The position numbers and the translations under genes are program-made. Source: Solen grandis (taxonomy: Eukaryota; Mollusca; Bivalvia; Adapedonta; Solenidae). From it: DNA of 64,000 nucleotides. The DNA is taken from the NCBI GenBank assembly GCA_021229015.1, contig CM037781.1, positions 64,344,839 to 64,408,838 on the forward strand, given 5' to 3'. Of this stretch, positions 1 through 10,353 are shown in pieces. The notes under the pieces are model-generated. The model saw only the letters and a list, made by a program, of their open reading frames with translations, ran no database searches and had not been told where the DNA came from. Position 1 is the stretch's first letter, and every line of letters begins with the position of its first letter.

Positions 1-194
1 CCAGCTAATTACAGGTGGAGGATGACCCCGAAAAAACCGAGGCATTCGGGTAGAACCACCGACCTACCGCAAGCCAGCTGGAAGCCTTCCTCACTTGAAA
101 ATCCGAATGACCCTGCCGGGACGCGAACCCACGCAGTGAGGGGCTGAGTGAGTGTTAAAGTCAGCGACTTTATCCTCTCGGCCACGGAGGCCCC
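1..194 (-). mobile_element. tRNA-derived SINE, class II tRNA head (partial)
   Basis: This is a minus-strand SINE whose tail is cut by the window edge. Read on the minus strand it starts with a tRNA-like head (GGGGCCTCCGTGGCCGAGAG, an A-box region), has a long variable-arm-like stretch as in Leu/Ser tRNAs, and a B-box-like GGTTCGCGTCCC. A conserved body follows with CTTCCAGCTGGCTTGCGG and GTCGGTGGTTCTACCCG. The same head and body recur at 14,241-14,482 and 26,117-26,370, and the body recurs at 50,264-50,445. It is a non-coding retroposon that would have been copied by LINE machinery in trans. The family name is not certain; the conserved body suggests one of the metazoan SINE superfamilies described in molluscs. 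Confidence 0.88.
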
Positions 195-1507
195 GATTTT
201 GTGTTAAAGATGTGCAATATGATTTCATTGTCTTAATGTAATGCTATTATACAATAACAGGTGTGATATCGAGCTTGTTTTATCTGCCACTGTGCAGAAT
301 GATTGATTGGTGTGTTGAATTTAACACCGACATTATTTCAGTCATGTGTAGACTATGTCTTCATGAGACAGATATTGTGTTGCCACACTGCAATGTCACG
401 CCATATACGTGTTGTATGGTACCAAATCCAGTCACACTATCCTGACCAGACCAGATGTTCTCCTCTATTATCGATACGGTGACATACTCCCCAGCCAGAT
501 AGGGGTGAATCATACGTAAACGGCCGGGTAGCTCTTTCGGCAGAGCATTCGCCGTTAGCAAAAGGTCCCATATCGAGTCAAGCTGCATGTTTTTCTCATC
601 TCGTTACATGCTTACTTTAATTTGAATAAGTAAGTAATTGTTGGTAGACGTTTTAAATATTGTTTTGCATAAAGTATTTATTCCTCTTTCTCTAGTTAGA
701 TTTTAGCAAGACACGCTCCTAATAGAATCTTTACTCTTCTCAAGCTTGTCAAATGACAGTCAAAGCGTACATGAATTACATGAATATCACTTTTACATTC
801 AATGAACAAACTAACATGTTTTGCGGTTACATTCAGTTGGTCACATCGTCTCTATAGAAAATAGGTTTCGAACGAACATATTATATATTATATGTGCATA
901 TGTGTCTGTGTTCTGATATTATAATATATATTTTTGTCATATAACTGGTGTTACATTTATTTTATAAATTTGGTTAAAAGTTACAACAGAACGTTGTATT
1001 TGGAGTAAATAAGGAATACATTTAAAAAAAAAATGATTTTTTTTTTCAGGCAGATAACCAAACAACTAATGAATCAAGGAGTTGCATACAATACTATGAT
1101 TTAAATTATTTGCAAAGTATTCATTCTGTTGCTTGTCACAAATCTGCTAAATGTACTATGTTTTTTTCCCTCTGCCCCACCCTACACACATATGTATATT
1201 AAAGGCATGGACCTTGGAGTGCCATTTCTGACCCAAATGAAACTGACTTTACAAGACAAATATGCACAAGAAATATATGAATAGCTAATAACTGATGTAA
1301 TTATAAACTATAGTACATGTAAATACATAAACTCAATCGTTCCCAATATTTCGACAAAATTGTCTCCATCAAGGAAAAGGATGGGCAAATCTACCGCTAC
1401 TACATGATATACGATTGCAAAGCCGCCATACTGTTATTATTATTAACGTCAACCCCATTGCAAAACGACGTATGTAGAGGCAGTAAAATTATTCATGTTT
1501 TTAACGA

Positions 1508-1508
<1 letters not shown>
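195..1508. other. AT-rich DNA without recognised gene
   Basis: I see no gene here. Open frames at 263-445 (+) and 361-588 (-) overlap on opposite strands, have no recognisable motif and no splice context. Short A and T runs occur around 1,025-1,050. Confidence 0.6.

Positions 1509-1545
<37 letters not shown>
1509..1545. repeat. poly-A tract (37 A)
   Basis: An uninterrupted run of 37 A. It encodes the poly-lysine of a spurious open frame at 1,404-1,610. No retroposon body is recognisable immediately upstream, so it is recorded only as a simple repeat. Confidence 0.95.
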
Positions 1546-1547
<2 letters not shown>

Positions 1548-3676
1548 AACAAAGAAATATCGACTCACCAATGTTTTTTTTTTATATTATTATTGACGTA
1601 TTTAAATTAAATATATACAAGAATTAACGTATGCAAAGTTTGCAATTAAATGTGGTTTATAGAAAACACTCTCAAAACTGATACATCTTATATCATATTT
1701 TTACCTTTACCGGTGTAATTTGTATGAGAGGGTTTACTGTACGTTTAATTAAACCAATGAATAATAAAGGATAACACTTATACAACTGAGTTTCTAGTTA
1801 TGATGATTTTTTTAAGACTTGAGTTTTAAAGTTTATACCGATTCGTCTGAAATTTGGAAGTGGACTGAATGGAGAATCAGCAAGAATATGTATGCATATG
1901 CAGAATTAAGCCGTATCCTAATTATTAAACATAACCGCTTCATAAATCACAGCCCCTTTAGGAGTCGCACATTGCATGATTCAACGGACCTACCTATTTA
2001 AAGTTTCGGCATATTAAAGTTGTTGAACCTTAATGCATTCGTTTTGAAATTCTGTAGTTTTTTTTTTTTTTTTTTTTTTTTTTTTGTCTTTTGTGTGTGT
2101 GTGTGTTTGTGTGTTTTCTATATATTTTAAGAAAGCATTCTGTGCGATATAAGAAATTTATAAATGCAGATTATGTGGATTTTAATCCTAAATGCGTTCG
2201 CAAATTGTGTGAGGGTATACGCATCGAACTGCTATAAAACCATAAATTTTCCTCTTTTTTTTCTCATTAATTGATTTATCATAGACATAAGGCATAAATC
2301 AAATGGAAAACATATTAAAAACATAAGAGAAAACTTGATAAAAATGTATATTTTAAACCTGTATGTAGAAAATCTCCATATTAAAGTTTGATATTTCCCC
2401 ATTTTTTAAACAGCACTAAAATTTCTGTTTAAGTACATAAATCTGTGTTAAGGAAGTTTCAACCGATTTTAATTTTGGTAAAACTATTGAGGGTCAAAAT
2501 CAGTTTACAGTTTTTAATGCAAATTTGACTAAAATTTAAATAAAAAAAATCAGTTTTAATTTAAAAAAAAGCAAAACAAAATGTGGTGAGATTTATATTT
2601 TTCTACATTTTCGTAGAGTATTTTCAATGAATGTTTGACAGTATTTTTCACCCGTAGCTTATAAAACACATATTAAGTTACAAATTATGAGAAAATATTC
2701 TAAAAATATTACTATGATATGTAATTAAAGTATTAAGAAAACAAACTTTAAATTTTTAAATGCTTTGATTTTAGCACACAGTGGTTTTTACCTTAAAGTT
2801 ATAATAATGTTCAAAATGTCTATTTTTTAAATGTACACCAAAAATGACTATCTGTGCGTATATATTCAAGACGATATGCATTTCCTTCCCCAATTATTTT
2901 TCACTTAAATATGTGATTTACAATTTTTGACTAGGATAGTCAAAGAAAATTTATTTTCGCCAAAAATCATTATCATATTTCCACTAGATTTCGTAAAACA
3001 TCGTTTCTAAATCACGTGACCTAGCAACGCATAAACAAAAAGAATTGCGGTGTTAAATGCAAAAGGAAGAAATTGACTGATTCTGAAAGAAAGAGGAGAG
3101 AGACAACAAGAACAAATGGCTTCTTGCAAACAAGACTGTATCTCGGCATTGAGATGACAATATGGAGCCGTCTAAAGGACCAGCTAACGTTAATATCAGA
3201 CCGCGAAGTCGCAACATTTCTGACTGACAGGTTCGCACAGTTTGTGTTTACATTTGTGTTTGAAACCATCTCTGTGATTATATCACCGGAGGCATATAAC
3301 AATATGCCCGTACAAATTACGCTTACAAATAAATGAATATCTTGAATTTGTAAAAAAGGAAGGTTCCAAAATTAAAACCACTTTATAACTTTGTATCGTA
3401 TGCACACGGGTCGATTCGTACCTTTGTTTTAGATAGTCATTGTGAATAACGGTTTTTTCGCTGGATGTAGTGAAAGTTTGAGATCTTTAATTCAATTTAG
3501 ATGAACTTAATTGAAATTACATTTTTGTGTAAGATTGAAGTGAATGTATGGCATATTATATACCAATATACCAAGTCGGATGGAACCACTGACTGATTGA
3601 ATGAATTAAAAAAAAATCATGGCTAAAATATTTCATAAAACCGATTCTTTTTTTTTAATGTTGAGCCATATTTTTC

Positions 3677-3681
<5 letters not shown>
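1546..3681. other. AT-rich DNA without recognised gene
   Basis: It contains a 28-base T run (2,058-2,085) followed by a short GT-rich stretch. The segment 3,005-3,340 is less AT-rich and has small overlapping frames on both strands (3,073-3,336 plus, 3,021-3,302 minus). It also has a TCACGTGAC E-box-like site at 3,012. None of the frames has a motif I recognise, and there is no convincing start plus donor combination. I see nothing else. Confidence 0.55.

Positions 3682-3717
<36 letters not shown>
3682..3717. repeat. (TG)18 microsatellite
   Basis: Eighteen uninterrupted TG dinucleotides. Confidence 0.97.
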
Positions 3718-3722
<5 letters not shown>

Positions 3723-4380
3723 AACAATTTGTGTTTCAAGTTTGATATTTTGTAGTTTTGCAAGTAATTGAGCATCACAATGCCTTTCTTACCTGCACAA
3801 TTATTTTTACAATTTTCAGTTCTTATAATTCATTATATAGATGAACTGTTCAGACAGAAGAATTTGATTTCAATATTCATAAATTGCAGTTACAAGCAAC
3901 ATGTTGAAACCATACAGCCAACAATAGCTCCTGCATCAAAAGTAACTTCGACACCGTAAGTTGTGGCAACAGAAGCAATAGGCTCACCATTCATTTAAAA
4001 AATATCCAGTATATATTCAAGTTATAGGTATATATTTATGGTCTTATACTTGACAAAATCACCCCTATTTGTCATTATTGCGTCTGTTTCCCAAAAGGAA
4101 AAATTGGTGACCATCATAAGCCTCAAGCAAGTGAGGCAGTGGGGTCATGCTTTTAGCTATAGCTACAGCATGCAAAAGAGACAGTGGTATGATACAAGGG
4201 AGTCAAGGTGCGATAAACTCATTTTGGGGAATGATCCTTTGATTCGTTTACGTGCCCAGTGTATAGCGCCAATACTTGGGAGACATTTTCCTGAGTACAA
4301 CAAGTTCTTGATACTTTGACTTCAAAAAGCAAACTCATATGATGCTTCTGGTATTAATTTTAAATGTCCCTGATTTGACA
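3718..4380. other. AT-rich DNA without recognised gene
   Basis: Open frames of 63 and 93 codons (3,768-3,959 and 4,038-4,319, plus strand) lie here. Neither has a recognisable domain, signal peptide or neighbouring exon. I do not call them genes. Confidence 0.5.
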
Positions 4381-4389
4381 TGGTGCCAG

Positions 4390-4478
4390 GCTGAAAGTAC
4401 CCCATCTGGGATGCGAACCCCAGAACTCTCGATTGCGAACCAGACACCCTACCACTGAGCTGTAGACTTACTCCGGCA
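4390..4478 (-). mobile_element. tRNA-like SINE head remnant
   Basis: On the minus strand this reads GCTCAGTGGTAGGGTG (A-box and D-arm-like) and, about 30 bases later, CTGGGGTTCGCATCCCAG (a T-arm with paired CTGGG/CCCAG and a B-box). This is a clear pol III promoter layout, and the T-arm stem is still intact. The acceptor stem does not close well and no CCA-end context is visible. I therefore call it a tRNA-derived retroposon head rather than a functional tRNA. No SINE body I recognise follows it. Confidence 0.6.
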
Positions 4479-4505
4479 TATCAAACACAGTGTCTTTTCT
4501 TATTT

Positions 4506-4617
4506 CAATGTAGGTACAAACACATTGTTTCTGTTAGTAAGCAAAGAAATATCAATAACAACTGTGTTGCATGCTTTTCAGCAACATTGCATGGACACCT
4601 TGTTTGTACCTACATCG
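4506..4617. repeat. short palindromic (MITE-like) element
   Basis: ATGTAGGTACAAAC at 4,508-4,521 is matched by its exact reverse complement GTTTGTACCTACAT at 4,602-4,615. The similarity extends a few bases on each side with single mismatches. The arms enclose about 80 bases. The size and symmetry suggest a small foldback or MITE, but I could not identify a target-site duplication. Confidence 0.55.
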
Positions 4618-4640
4618 AAAAAAATATTAATGTGAGTCTA

Positions 4641-5544
4641 GGTATTTCGTAGTCCTATAAATAAGCCTTCGCATATCATAATTCACCTTTAACATTCAAT
4701 AGACTGATTTTTAACATTTTTACTTCAACAGATATGCGAAGTCTTATGGCTTGCCATAGAGGTCCATGTAGCAAAACATTAAATTAAGTATACGTGACTG
4801 TTGACAAAATAACTCCCATATATGGAAAACAAACACAAAAACATATTAAGTGGTCACATTAAAATTTGAAATATTACCATTATAATGTCAAAAAATCCTT
4901 TTGTAGTTGACACATCAATTGATGTAGTCATTTGTCCACCATCTTGCTGTGTAAATCAGTGTTATATAAAATATACGGAATAGCCGAAAATATTTAGACG
5001 AAATAAATAAAGTCAAACTAACGATGTTGAGTGGGACATTTCTCATTCACTCATATATTATCATCTGTCATATCGCTCACTATACGATATAAACGTTTCC
5101 AACATTGGAAATGTTTATTTTGGACTTTGAACACAATATAGTTAACAAGACAAACTTCATCTAACCGAAATTCGTGTTCCCAGTTTAACCATGACTGTAC
5201 ACATTTTTTTTCGGAACACTCGGCGTTGTTTGTACGTAATGGAGGATATAAACGCAAAAAAGGAAAGTGAAGTTTTTGATAAAGTATTTCACCCTCTTAA
5301 TGTCTATGTATGACAATTTCCTTAACTAACATGGTAAATTATTATGTCTGCTATAAGGTTATTGTGTTTTCATAGTGAATTGCCAATTTTTATGCCTATG
5401 ATAAATGGAAATGTAGCGCGTAAGAATTCACGCGGAGTTTGCTACATCAATGTATACGGCGAGCCATAAGACATAGCGTATCAAGGAAATGTCAAAATAG
5501 TAAAATCGATACGCTATGGCTTATTTATAGGACTAGGTATTTCG
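4641..5544. mobile_element. Mutator-like non-autonomous foldback element
   Basis: An 886-bp element (4,650-5,535) ends in a perfect 18-bp terminal inverted repeat: TAGTCCTATAAATAAGCC on the left and its reverse complement at 5,518-5,535. It is flanked by a perfect 9-bp direct repeat GGTATTTCG at 4,641-4,649 and 5,536-5,544. The inverted similarity continues inward with mismatches: 4,731-4,780 pairs with about 5,435-5,482, sharing GTCTTATGGCT and GATGTAGCAAA-type blocks. Each end also holds its own hairpin: CTTCGCATATC/GATATGCGAAG at 4,667-4,677 and 4,731-4,741, and ATAGCGTATC/GATACGCTAT at 5,473-5,482 and 5,508-5,517. No transposase frame lies inside. Long, structured inverted ends with a 9-bp target duplication are typical of Mutator-like elements; the superfamily is inferred. 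Confidence 0.8.
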
Positions 5545-6240
5545 GTGGTACATTTTTTATTCATATTTGCCAAAGGTTTAAATACTAATTGATTTTATTT
5601 AAAAAAAAAAGGAATAGTAAAAGCAGTAAATATCTTTTAACTTGAGTTAAAAATATAATTTGTTTCTGATTCGATACTGAAATGATTTTAGGTATACTAT
5701 TTATTCCATAATTTAGGGGAAGATAATCATGTCTGGTATTGAACCTGTTCTTTCATTAACGGAGTGACGACGTGTAAGTTGTGAGATTTCGGCTATTTCT
5801 TTTTTGAGTACTTTCTTTCCAATCAGTACTGATTTTCAAAATATACCATAATGCAGACTTTCAAAGTTGGAAAATATTTCAAATTTGAATGGACCTCTTA
5901 AAATCATTTTTTGTATAGTAATGCCATTTTCTCGTTGCTGTTGTTTTTTAAATGAACATTCTAGGATCAAGTCTTCCCATTTCTAATCTCAGTAAGTACT
6001 AAACATAGGGGATTGAAATTAATTTCCTATATGTCTTCAGACTCAATATCGTATGCCACTTTTGTTTTAATTCACCATTAAAAATAGTAATAGGTAACAT
6101 AATGCTATTCAGCACTCAGAAAATTGGAGCAGGCTTTCTTTTGGCATACAGTTCTTGGTTAAACTGTATGCCAATATATTATTGTTTTGAGCGTTTTAAA
6201 ATAAATTATGAATAGTGTAAACTGCCTTTTTTTCATCAGA
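5545..6240. other. AT-rich DNA without recognised gene
   Basis: No frame of interest and no repeat that I recognise. Confidence 0.55.
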
Positions 6241-7095
6241 CCAGATCCTAACTAGAGCTATCACTGAAGGTTATAGAAGCCAGACTCCGGGCGGAGCAAC
6301 CTGTATAAATAGTATATTGGTTGTGATAGTAAGTAATAAGTAAATAAAGTTTTTATTCAAAGTGGATAGATAACCAATTATGGTTGTTTGGCAGAGTAGT
6401 TTAAAAGTGTAGATTTACAGTTTTTGGACAATGCGCTTCTCCTAGTCGCCATCTGTTAACATCTTACGTTTCAAGTAAATACCATGTAAAATATTTGAGT
6501 TATGTTTGGGACAAGAAAAAAAAGCAATTAACAAAGGGCGATAATTAAAATATTGGACCAGGTAGAGTTACACTTCTTGGACACTGAACTTTTCCTAGTC
6601 GCCATCTTTTTACATTTTAGGTTTCAACTCAATACCTTGTATAATTTTCGAGTTAACTTCCGGACAAGGAAAGCAAAAATTAATAGATAATTCAAAAATG
6701 GGACTCTGCAATCATTTGGACAACCCAAGTGAAATTTATGACACGCACCTCTCCATCTGATTATCAATGCACACACAAAAAATGAACAGTATCGGTTAAG
6801 AAATGTAGAAGTTCGCGTGTCAAGATATGTAGAGTCTAATCAGGGGCAAAAACTCTGTAATCCGTGAGATAAATATAGTGAAATTTATGTTATGTACCTC
6901 TCCAGCTGATTATGAATGCACGCACAAAATATGAACTAAATCAGTTAGAAAATGTACAAGAAGTTCGCGTCACAAGATATTTAGAGTCGAATCAGGGGCA
7001 ATAATTCTGTAATCCTTGAGATGACTGAAGTGAAATTTATGTCAGACCGATAGACTGACTCCTATATACCCGTTGTTTTCGAGGGTATAAAGAGG
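6241..7095. repeat. bivalve-type repeat with ~150-bp tandem units
   Basis: The block opens with CTAACTAGAGCTATCACTGA and closes with CCCGTTGTTTTCGAGGGTAT, end sequences I associate with a common molluscan dispersed repeat. Inside are two diverged units keyed on CCTAGTCGCCATCT (6,441 and 6,594, spacing 153). Three further repeats of GTGAAATTTATG follow (6,729, 6,878 and 7,030, spacing 149 and 152). The units share AATCAGGGGCAA and TTCGCGT segments. No coding capacity is seen. It is probably a non-autonomous mobile element with an internal tandem region. Confidence 0.7.
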
Positions 7096-7330
7096 CACAA
7101 AACGCTGCATGGTTCAGACCTGCTGCAAAAACAGTTCTCATTTTCTTTTGTAATTTTTTGAGTAAGTAAAACAACTTCAGGCTGTAAATAAAAGTAAAAG
7201 CATTTTATATTCTTAAGACTTTACCCCTGGTCATCTTGCACTATGACACCACTGAATTATACCGCATTTTAAGATACGTATTTACACTTACAAGGATGAA
7301 ATTGAAGCAATGTATCTTTTTACTTAGACA

Positions 7331-7394
7331 AGCCTCGAACCCTGGACCTCTCTCTATATTGCAGTGTGTGTCCTACCACTGGACCATTTACTGC
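7331..7394 (-). mobile_element. tRNA-like SINE head remnant
   Basis: On the minus strand it reads GGTCCAGTGGTAGGAC (D-arm and A-box) and, 30 bases later, CCAGGGTTCGAGGC (T-loop and B-box). The middle shows no clear anticodon stem. It is recorded as a decayed tRNA-derived head, not a working tRNA. Confidence 0.5.
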
Positions 7395-7880
7395 ATCCTA
7401 TCACTAGACGAACATTTTACAAACACAAATTAAGTTAATAAGCTTCTTTCTAAAGCAATATTCATGCAAGTTAAGACCAGCCTTACTCTACAGTGTAACT
7501 TGTGGACGACCACTAAGGGTAATTCTGAATGATCAGCACAGTGAAAGCAATTTAGTTCAGTAAAACCTTGTAATTAAGACCAACATTGGTTTCAGAGACA
7601 AGAATTCTTGATAGGGAGGTGTTTTTATTACATGTAGTATATTTTACAAGTATAGTCAGAACCGGAATTGAAAGTATTTGGTTCAAAATATTAATGGTTT
7701 TAATAGGAAGGCGGTCTTAATTTGAGTTGGTATTAAATTTAGGTTTTACTGAAGTTTAATCATGTTTTTGTTTTAAGCATCATTGAAATTTGACTAGTTG
7801 TCAATTTTTACCCTTTTTATATCAAAGTGTTTAATCATTATGTTTGGAAAAGGAAATTGATCCACTTCTCTGTCTTGTGC
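7395..7880. other. AT-rich DNA without recognised gene
   Basis: Nothing recognised. Confidence 0.5.
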
Positions 7881-7934
7881 ACAAATGAAATGATGATGAT
7901 AATAATGATGATGATGATGATGATGATGATGATG
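7881..7934. repeat. (ATG)n microsatellite
   Basis: A run of ATG triplets with a few ATA interruptions. On the minus strand it gives a spurious poly-histidine frame and on the plus strand a poly-methionine frame. Confidence 0.95.
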
Positions 7935-8140
7935 CGGAAGACCTATCTGATGGCCCAGACTAAGTGTTTTGATCACATCTATAATGTGAGTTTAAAACAC
8001 ATAACAGTTAAACCAAGGTTGACGTAGTATTCTCCAAGTTGCATTCCGTGTGCATTCTAAAACAACAACAATAGAAAACGCATAACTTTTGTGACGTTGT
8101 GTCTTCACAGGTGTATATACAATCTATGACAACAGCGTCA

Positions 8141-8255
8141 GGGAGTCGACCTTTTGGCTCAGTGTTTAGAGCATTCGACTCGCACGCTTGCGGACCGGGT
8201 TCGATCCTGGGCCGGGTAGAGTTTGTTACACTTTAAAAAAAATAATAATAAAAAA
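8141..8255 (+). mobile_element. short tRNA-derived SINE
   Basis: A tRNA-like head contains GGCTCAGTGTTTAGAGC (D-arm and A-box) and CCGGGTTCGATCCTGGG (T-arm and B-box). A short unrelated segment GTAGAGTTTGTTACAC follows, then an A-rich AAT-repeat tail. That order (tRNA head, short body, A-rich tail) is that of a minimal SINE. No perfect target-site duplication is visible. A decayed tRNA pseudogene retroposed with a tail is the alternative. Confidence 0.7.
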
Positions 8256-8563
8256 TTGTTATCTTTAAAAACACTATCATGCTATTTATGATCAATACAT
8301 TTATTATAAGTGATGCACTTTCACTGTAGAATTTAAATAAATAAGTCACGTTTGTACTTGTATGCAAAGATACACAAAAACTGATTAGGATATGGTATTA
8401 AAATAATAAATTAATGGAGACAATGGTTATGTTTGCTTTCTTACCTTTTTGTCACCCAATAACAAGATTTATGTAACCATTTTGGTCTGCCGGGTAAGAC
8501 AAACATGCATCTTCAAATGTTGAAAAAAGTAAACACTGATAAGTATCAATGGACTATTTTTTC

Positions 8564-8850
8564 AGTCCATCAGATCTTGATTATATTAGTGAAGAAGTTC
8601 ATATGAAGAAATGGAGTTAAGAGAAAGAAAACTTAGATGAATGTGAAGATTATCAACTTGAATTTGAAGAGATTGAAGGGGTGACAAAAGTAAAAGAACG
8701 TTGATGATTGTGAAAATATTTGCAAGGAAACAAAATGCACAGCATTTTTTTTTCTCAGCTAAATCTCCTAAGTAAGATCAGTTGCAAGTCTTGTGCGATA
8801 TGTGATAGCAATGAACTCCTTTGTTGGATCTGCTGTTTATTTTAAATGGG
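8564..8850 (+). pseudogene. decayed exon-like segments, unknown protein
   Basis: After an acceptor-like T-rich stretch ending in CAG (8,563-8,565), one frame reads PSDLDYISEEVHMKKW and stops. Another (8,636-8,704) gives an acidic peptide that includes DECEDYQLEFEEIEG. A third frame at about 8,779-8,838 reads SCKSCAICDSNELLCWICC and ends just before a GGTAAG donor-like site. The cysteine spacing superficially recalls zinc fingers, but no complete domain is present. The pieces lie just upstream of a decayed transposase (9,178-10,296) and could be the same element's 5' coding part. I do not recognise the protein. Confidence 0.3.
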
Positions 8851-8997
8851 TAAGCATTAGTGTAAATTGATTCAGAACACTGTTTATTATAGGGTATTTG
8901 AATTGGTGTAAATATCTACTGTATTTGGACCATCATTGATGTTACTAGACAATAAAATATTGCAGCTACACTGGGATTAAATGTGGGGACTCCTAAT

Positions 8998-9055
8998 TTA
9001 TTGACGCATTGGCAAACAGAGTAGACCCAGATCAGACAGCCCCTGGAATGGTTTT
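8998..9055 (+). mobile_element. fragment of VDPDQTAP-coding dispersed repeat
   Basis: The plus frame here reads ANRVDPDQTAPG. I recall this peptide from spurious translations of a repeat that is very common in bivalve and other marine invertebrate sequence. Only the core is present. It is a repeat fragment, not a gene, even though an open frame of 107 codons (9,009-9,332) runs through it. Confidence 0.6.
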
Positions 9056-9177
9056 CCTATATAATGTTAAAGTTCATATTATACACAATTTGCAAGGGAA
9101 AAACATCCATTGTTTTATATACACCATTCGATGTATATCCATAGAGTCATGGTTACATGGGTATGTTCTAATTTCAG

Positions 9178-9458
9178 GTGTGCATGAATTGTCATGTAAA
9201 TGGGAAATGGTGTTCACTACCACAACTGAACTGGCGTATGCACAGTTGGGAATTACTTATCAGTTCAACAATACTGACAAGTGGGAACAACTATGGAAAA
9301 ACGGCTTTTGTGGGCAACTATGGTCCATCTAAATTCCCGTCAGCCAATCAGTTTCGTGGAATACTAGGAAATATCTAGTTCCCACTACTGATGCCTACTG
9401 GACGAAATATCGAGCAGGCACATTGAATGACATGACTGGAGAAGAATTGTTGTGTTAA
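9178..9458 (+). pseudogene. decayed transposase, N-terminal-side fragment
   Basis: A coding-like segment starts right after an acceptor-like site (TTCTAATTTCAG, ending 9,177). It reads a CMNCHVNGKWC cysteine cluster, then HSWELLISSTILTSGNNYGK, and later KFPSANQF. The frame stops at a TAG (9,376-9,378). After a one-base shift near 9,370 the reading continues as YLVPTTDAYW and ends at TAA (9,456-9,458), overlapped by AATAAA. The order (Cys-rich start, hydrophobic ILxSGN block, YLxP..D.YW) resembles the region ahead of the catalytic core in a family of animal DDE-type transposases. The next part of that family's pattern, GDGRKDSPGH, lies at 10,039. Assignment is from memory, so moderate. A Kolobok-like origin is possible but unproven. 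Confidence 0.5.
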
Positions 9459-9784
9459 ATAAATGAAGTAATAAAGAGTACCGGTACTGTTTTAGTCATA
9501 CACAAAACAGGTATCACTGTCCATTTAGTATATCTACATGTACATGTTTCACCCCCACATACGCACATAAATAAATAAATAAAAAAACTAAAAAATGAAG
9601 CTATATATACTAATAATAGATAATCAATGTTTCATTCTTATTTTTTGCAAGATCAAATGAATTCAAAAAGTTTTTTTTCCTTTTTTTTTGTATCCACAAC
9701 AGGGCTCTACTTTTGTGAGCTATGTTAAAACAAGACAGAGACAATGTAGGAATCTGAACTATTTTGCCAGAAATAATTAATAAT

Positions 9785-10018
9785 GTGCACAATTCTTTCT
9801 AGCTTATTACCAAATAGGTTGTGGGTTTGATCTCTGGCCACAACATGCCAAAGGCGTAAAAAATGGAACTGGTATAGCTTCCAGTATCCCTTGATACTGC
9901 AATGTTGCAACATTATATCTGTCTCAAGTAAACATTTCCTCTAAATGACTGTAATACTGTTGGTGGGACGTTAAACTCAATAAAAAATAAATAAATAAAA
10001 AAAAACAACAACAACAAG
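9785..10018 (+). mobile_element. tRNA-derived SINE, V/RUDI-like, decayed head
   Basis: The 5' tRNA part is worn; its B-box region reads GGTTGTGGGTTTGATCTC. A well-kept body follows: GGCGTAAAAAATGGAACTGG, then a 3' part with AATGACTGTAATACTG and GGTGGGACGTTAAACTCAAT, and an A-rich tail of AAAT and AAC repeats. The same 3' part recurs in the intact copy at 26,658-26,933. The 3' module resembles the V-SINE type reported in bivalves (RUDI); this is from memory. It lies between two fragments of one transposase (9,178-9,458 and 10,039-10,296), so it probably inserted into that element. Confidence 0.75.
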
Positions 10019-10035
10019 GAAGCTTAATACATTAT

Positions 10036-10296
10036 AAAGGTGACGGTCGCAAAGACTCACCAGGACACCGTGCACAGTTTTGCTCCTACAACCTGGTGGA
10101 GCATACTTCCAAGAAAATCCAGTCAGTCAAGACATTAGATAATTGAATGACTAACAGGAATTCGGGAAACATTGAAAAGGCTGGATTTGTGGCTGCCATG
10201 ACAGAGCTGTTGGAGAAGGGTGTGAGAGTTAAAGAGAATGTTTCAGATGCTCACCACAAACCTTTGTGCGCCATGATGACAAGTCATTCATTCTGA
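10036..10296 (+). pseudogene. decayed DDE-type transposase core fragment
   Basis: The plus frame reads GDGRKDSPGHRAQFCSYNLV and, 60 residues later, VSDAHHKP, with an intervening helical stretch EKAGFVAAMTELLEKGVRV. An in-frame TGA lies at 10,144-10,146 and the frame ends at 10,294-10,296, so it is dead. The GDGR-x-DSPG motif and the later (T/S)D-x-H motif are where the first two catalytic aspartates sit in the RNase H-like fold of a family of animal cut-and-paste transposases. With the fragment at 9,178-9,458 it suggests one old transposon copy. Which superfamily (Kolobok is my best guess) needs a profile search. Confidence 0.55.
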
Positions 10297-10353
10297 TGAG
10301 CTATACTGCGTATATCGACATGACTGAATATTAGCATTCAAACTTGTCTAGCA

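Noticed and set aside
3005..3340. Possible first exon and promoter (E-box-like TCACGTGAC, a GTTGCTAGG half-site resembling an RFX X-box, 87-codon frame)
   Set aside because: No convincing start-codon context or donor, competing frames on both strands, and no recognisable protein. Single short motifs are expected by chance.
4390..4478. A functional tRNA gene
   Set aside because: A- and B-box-like sequences are present, but the acceptor stem does not close and there is no pol III terminator in a clean position. A SINE head or pseudogene is more likely.
7794..7976. A histidine-rich peptide on the minus strand
   Set aside because: It is only the translation of the ATG microsatellite.
9009..9332. 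A 107-codon protein beginning MANRVDPDQTAPG
   Set aside because: The VDPDQTAP peptide is a known spurious translation of a dispersed marine-invertebrate repeat; the rest of the frame runs out of phase through the transposase remnant.
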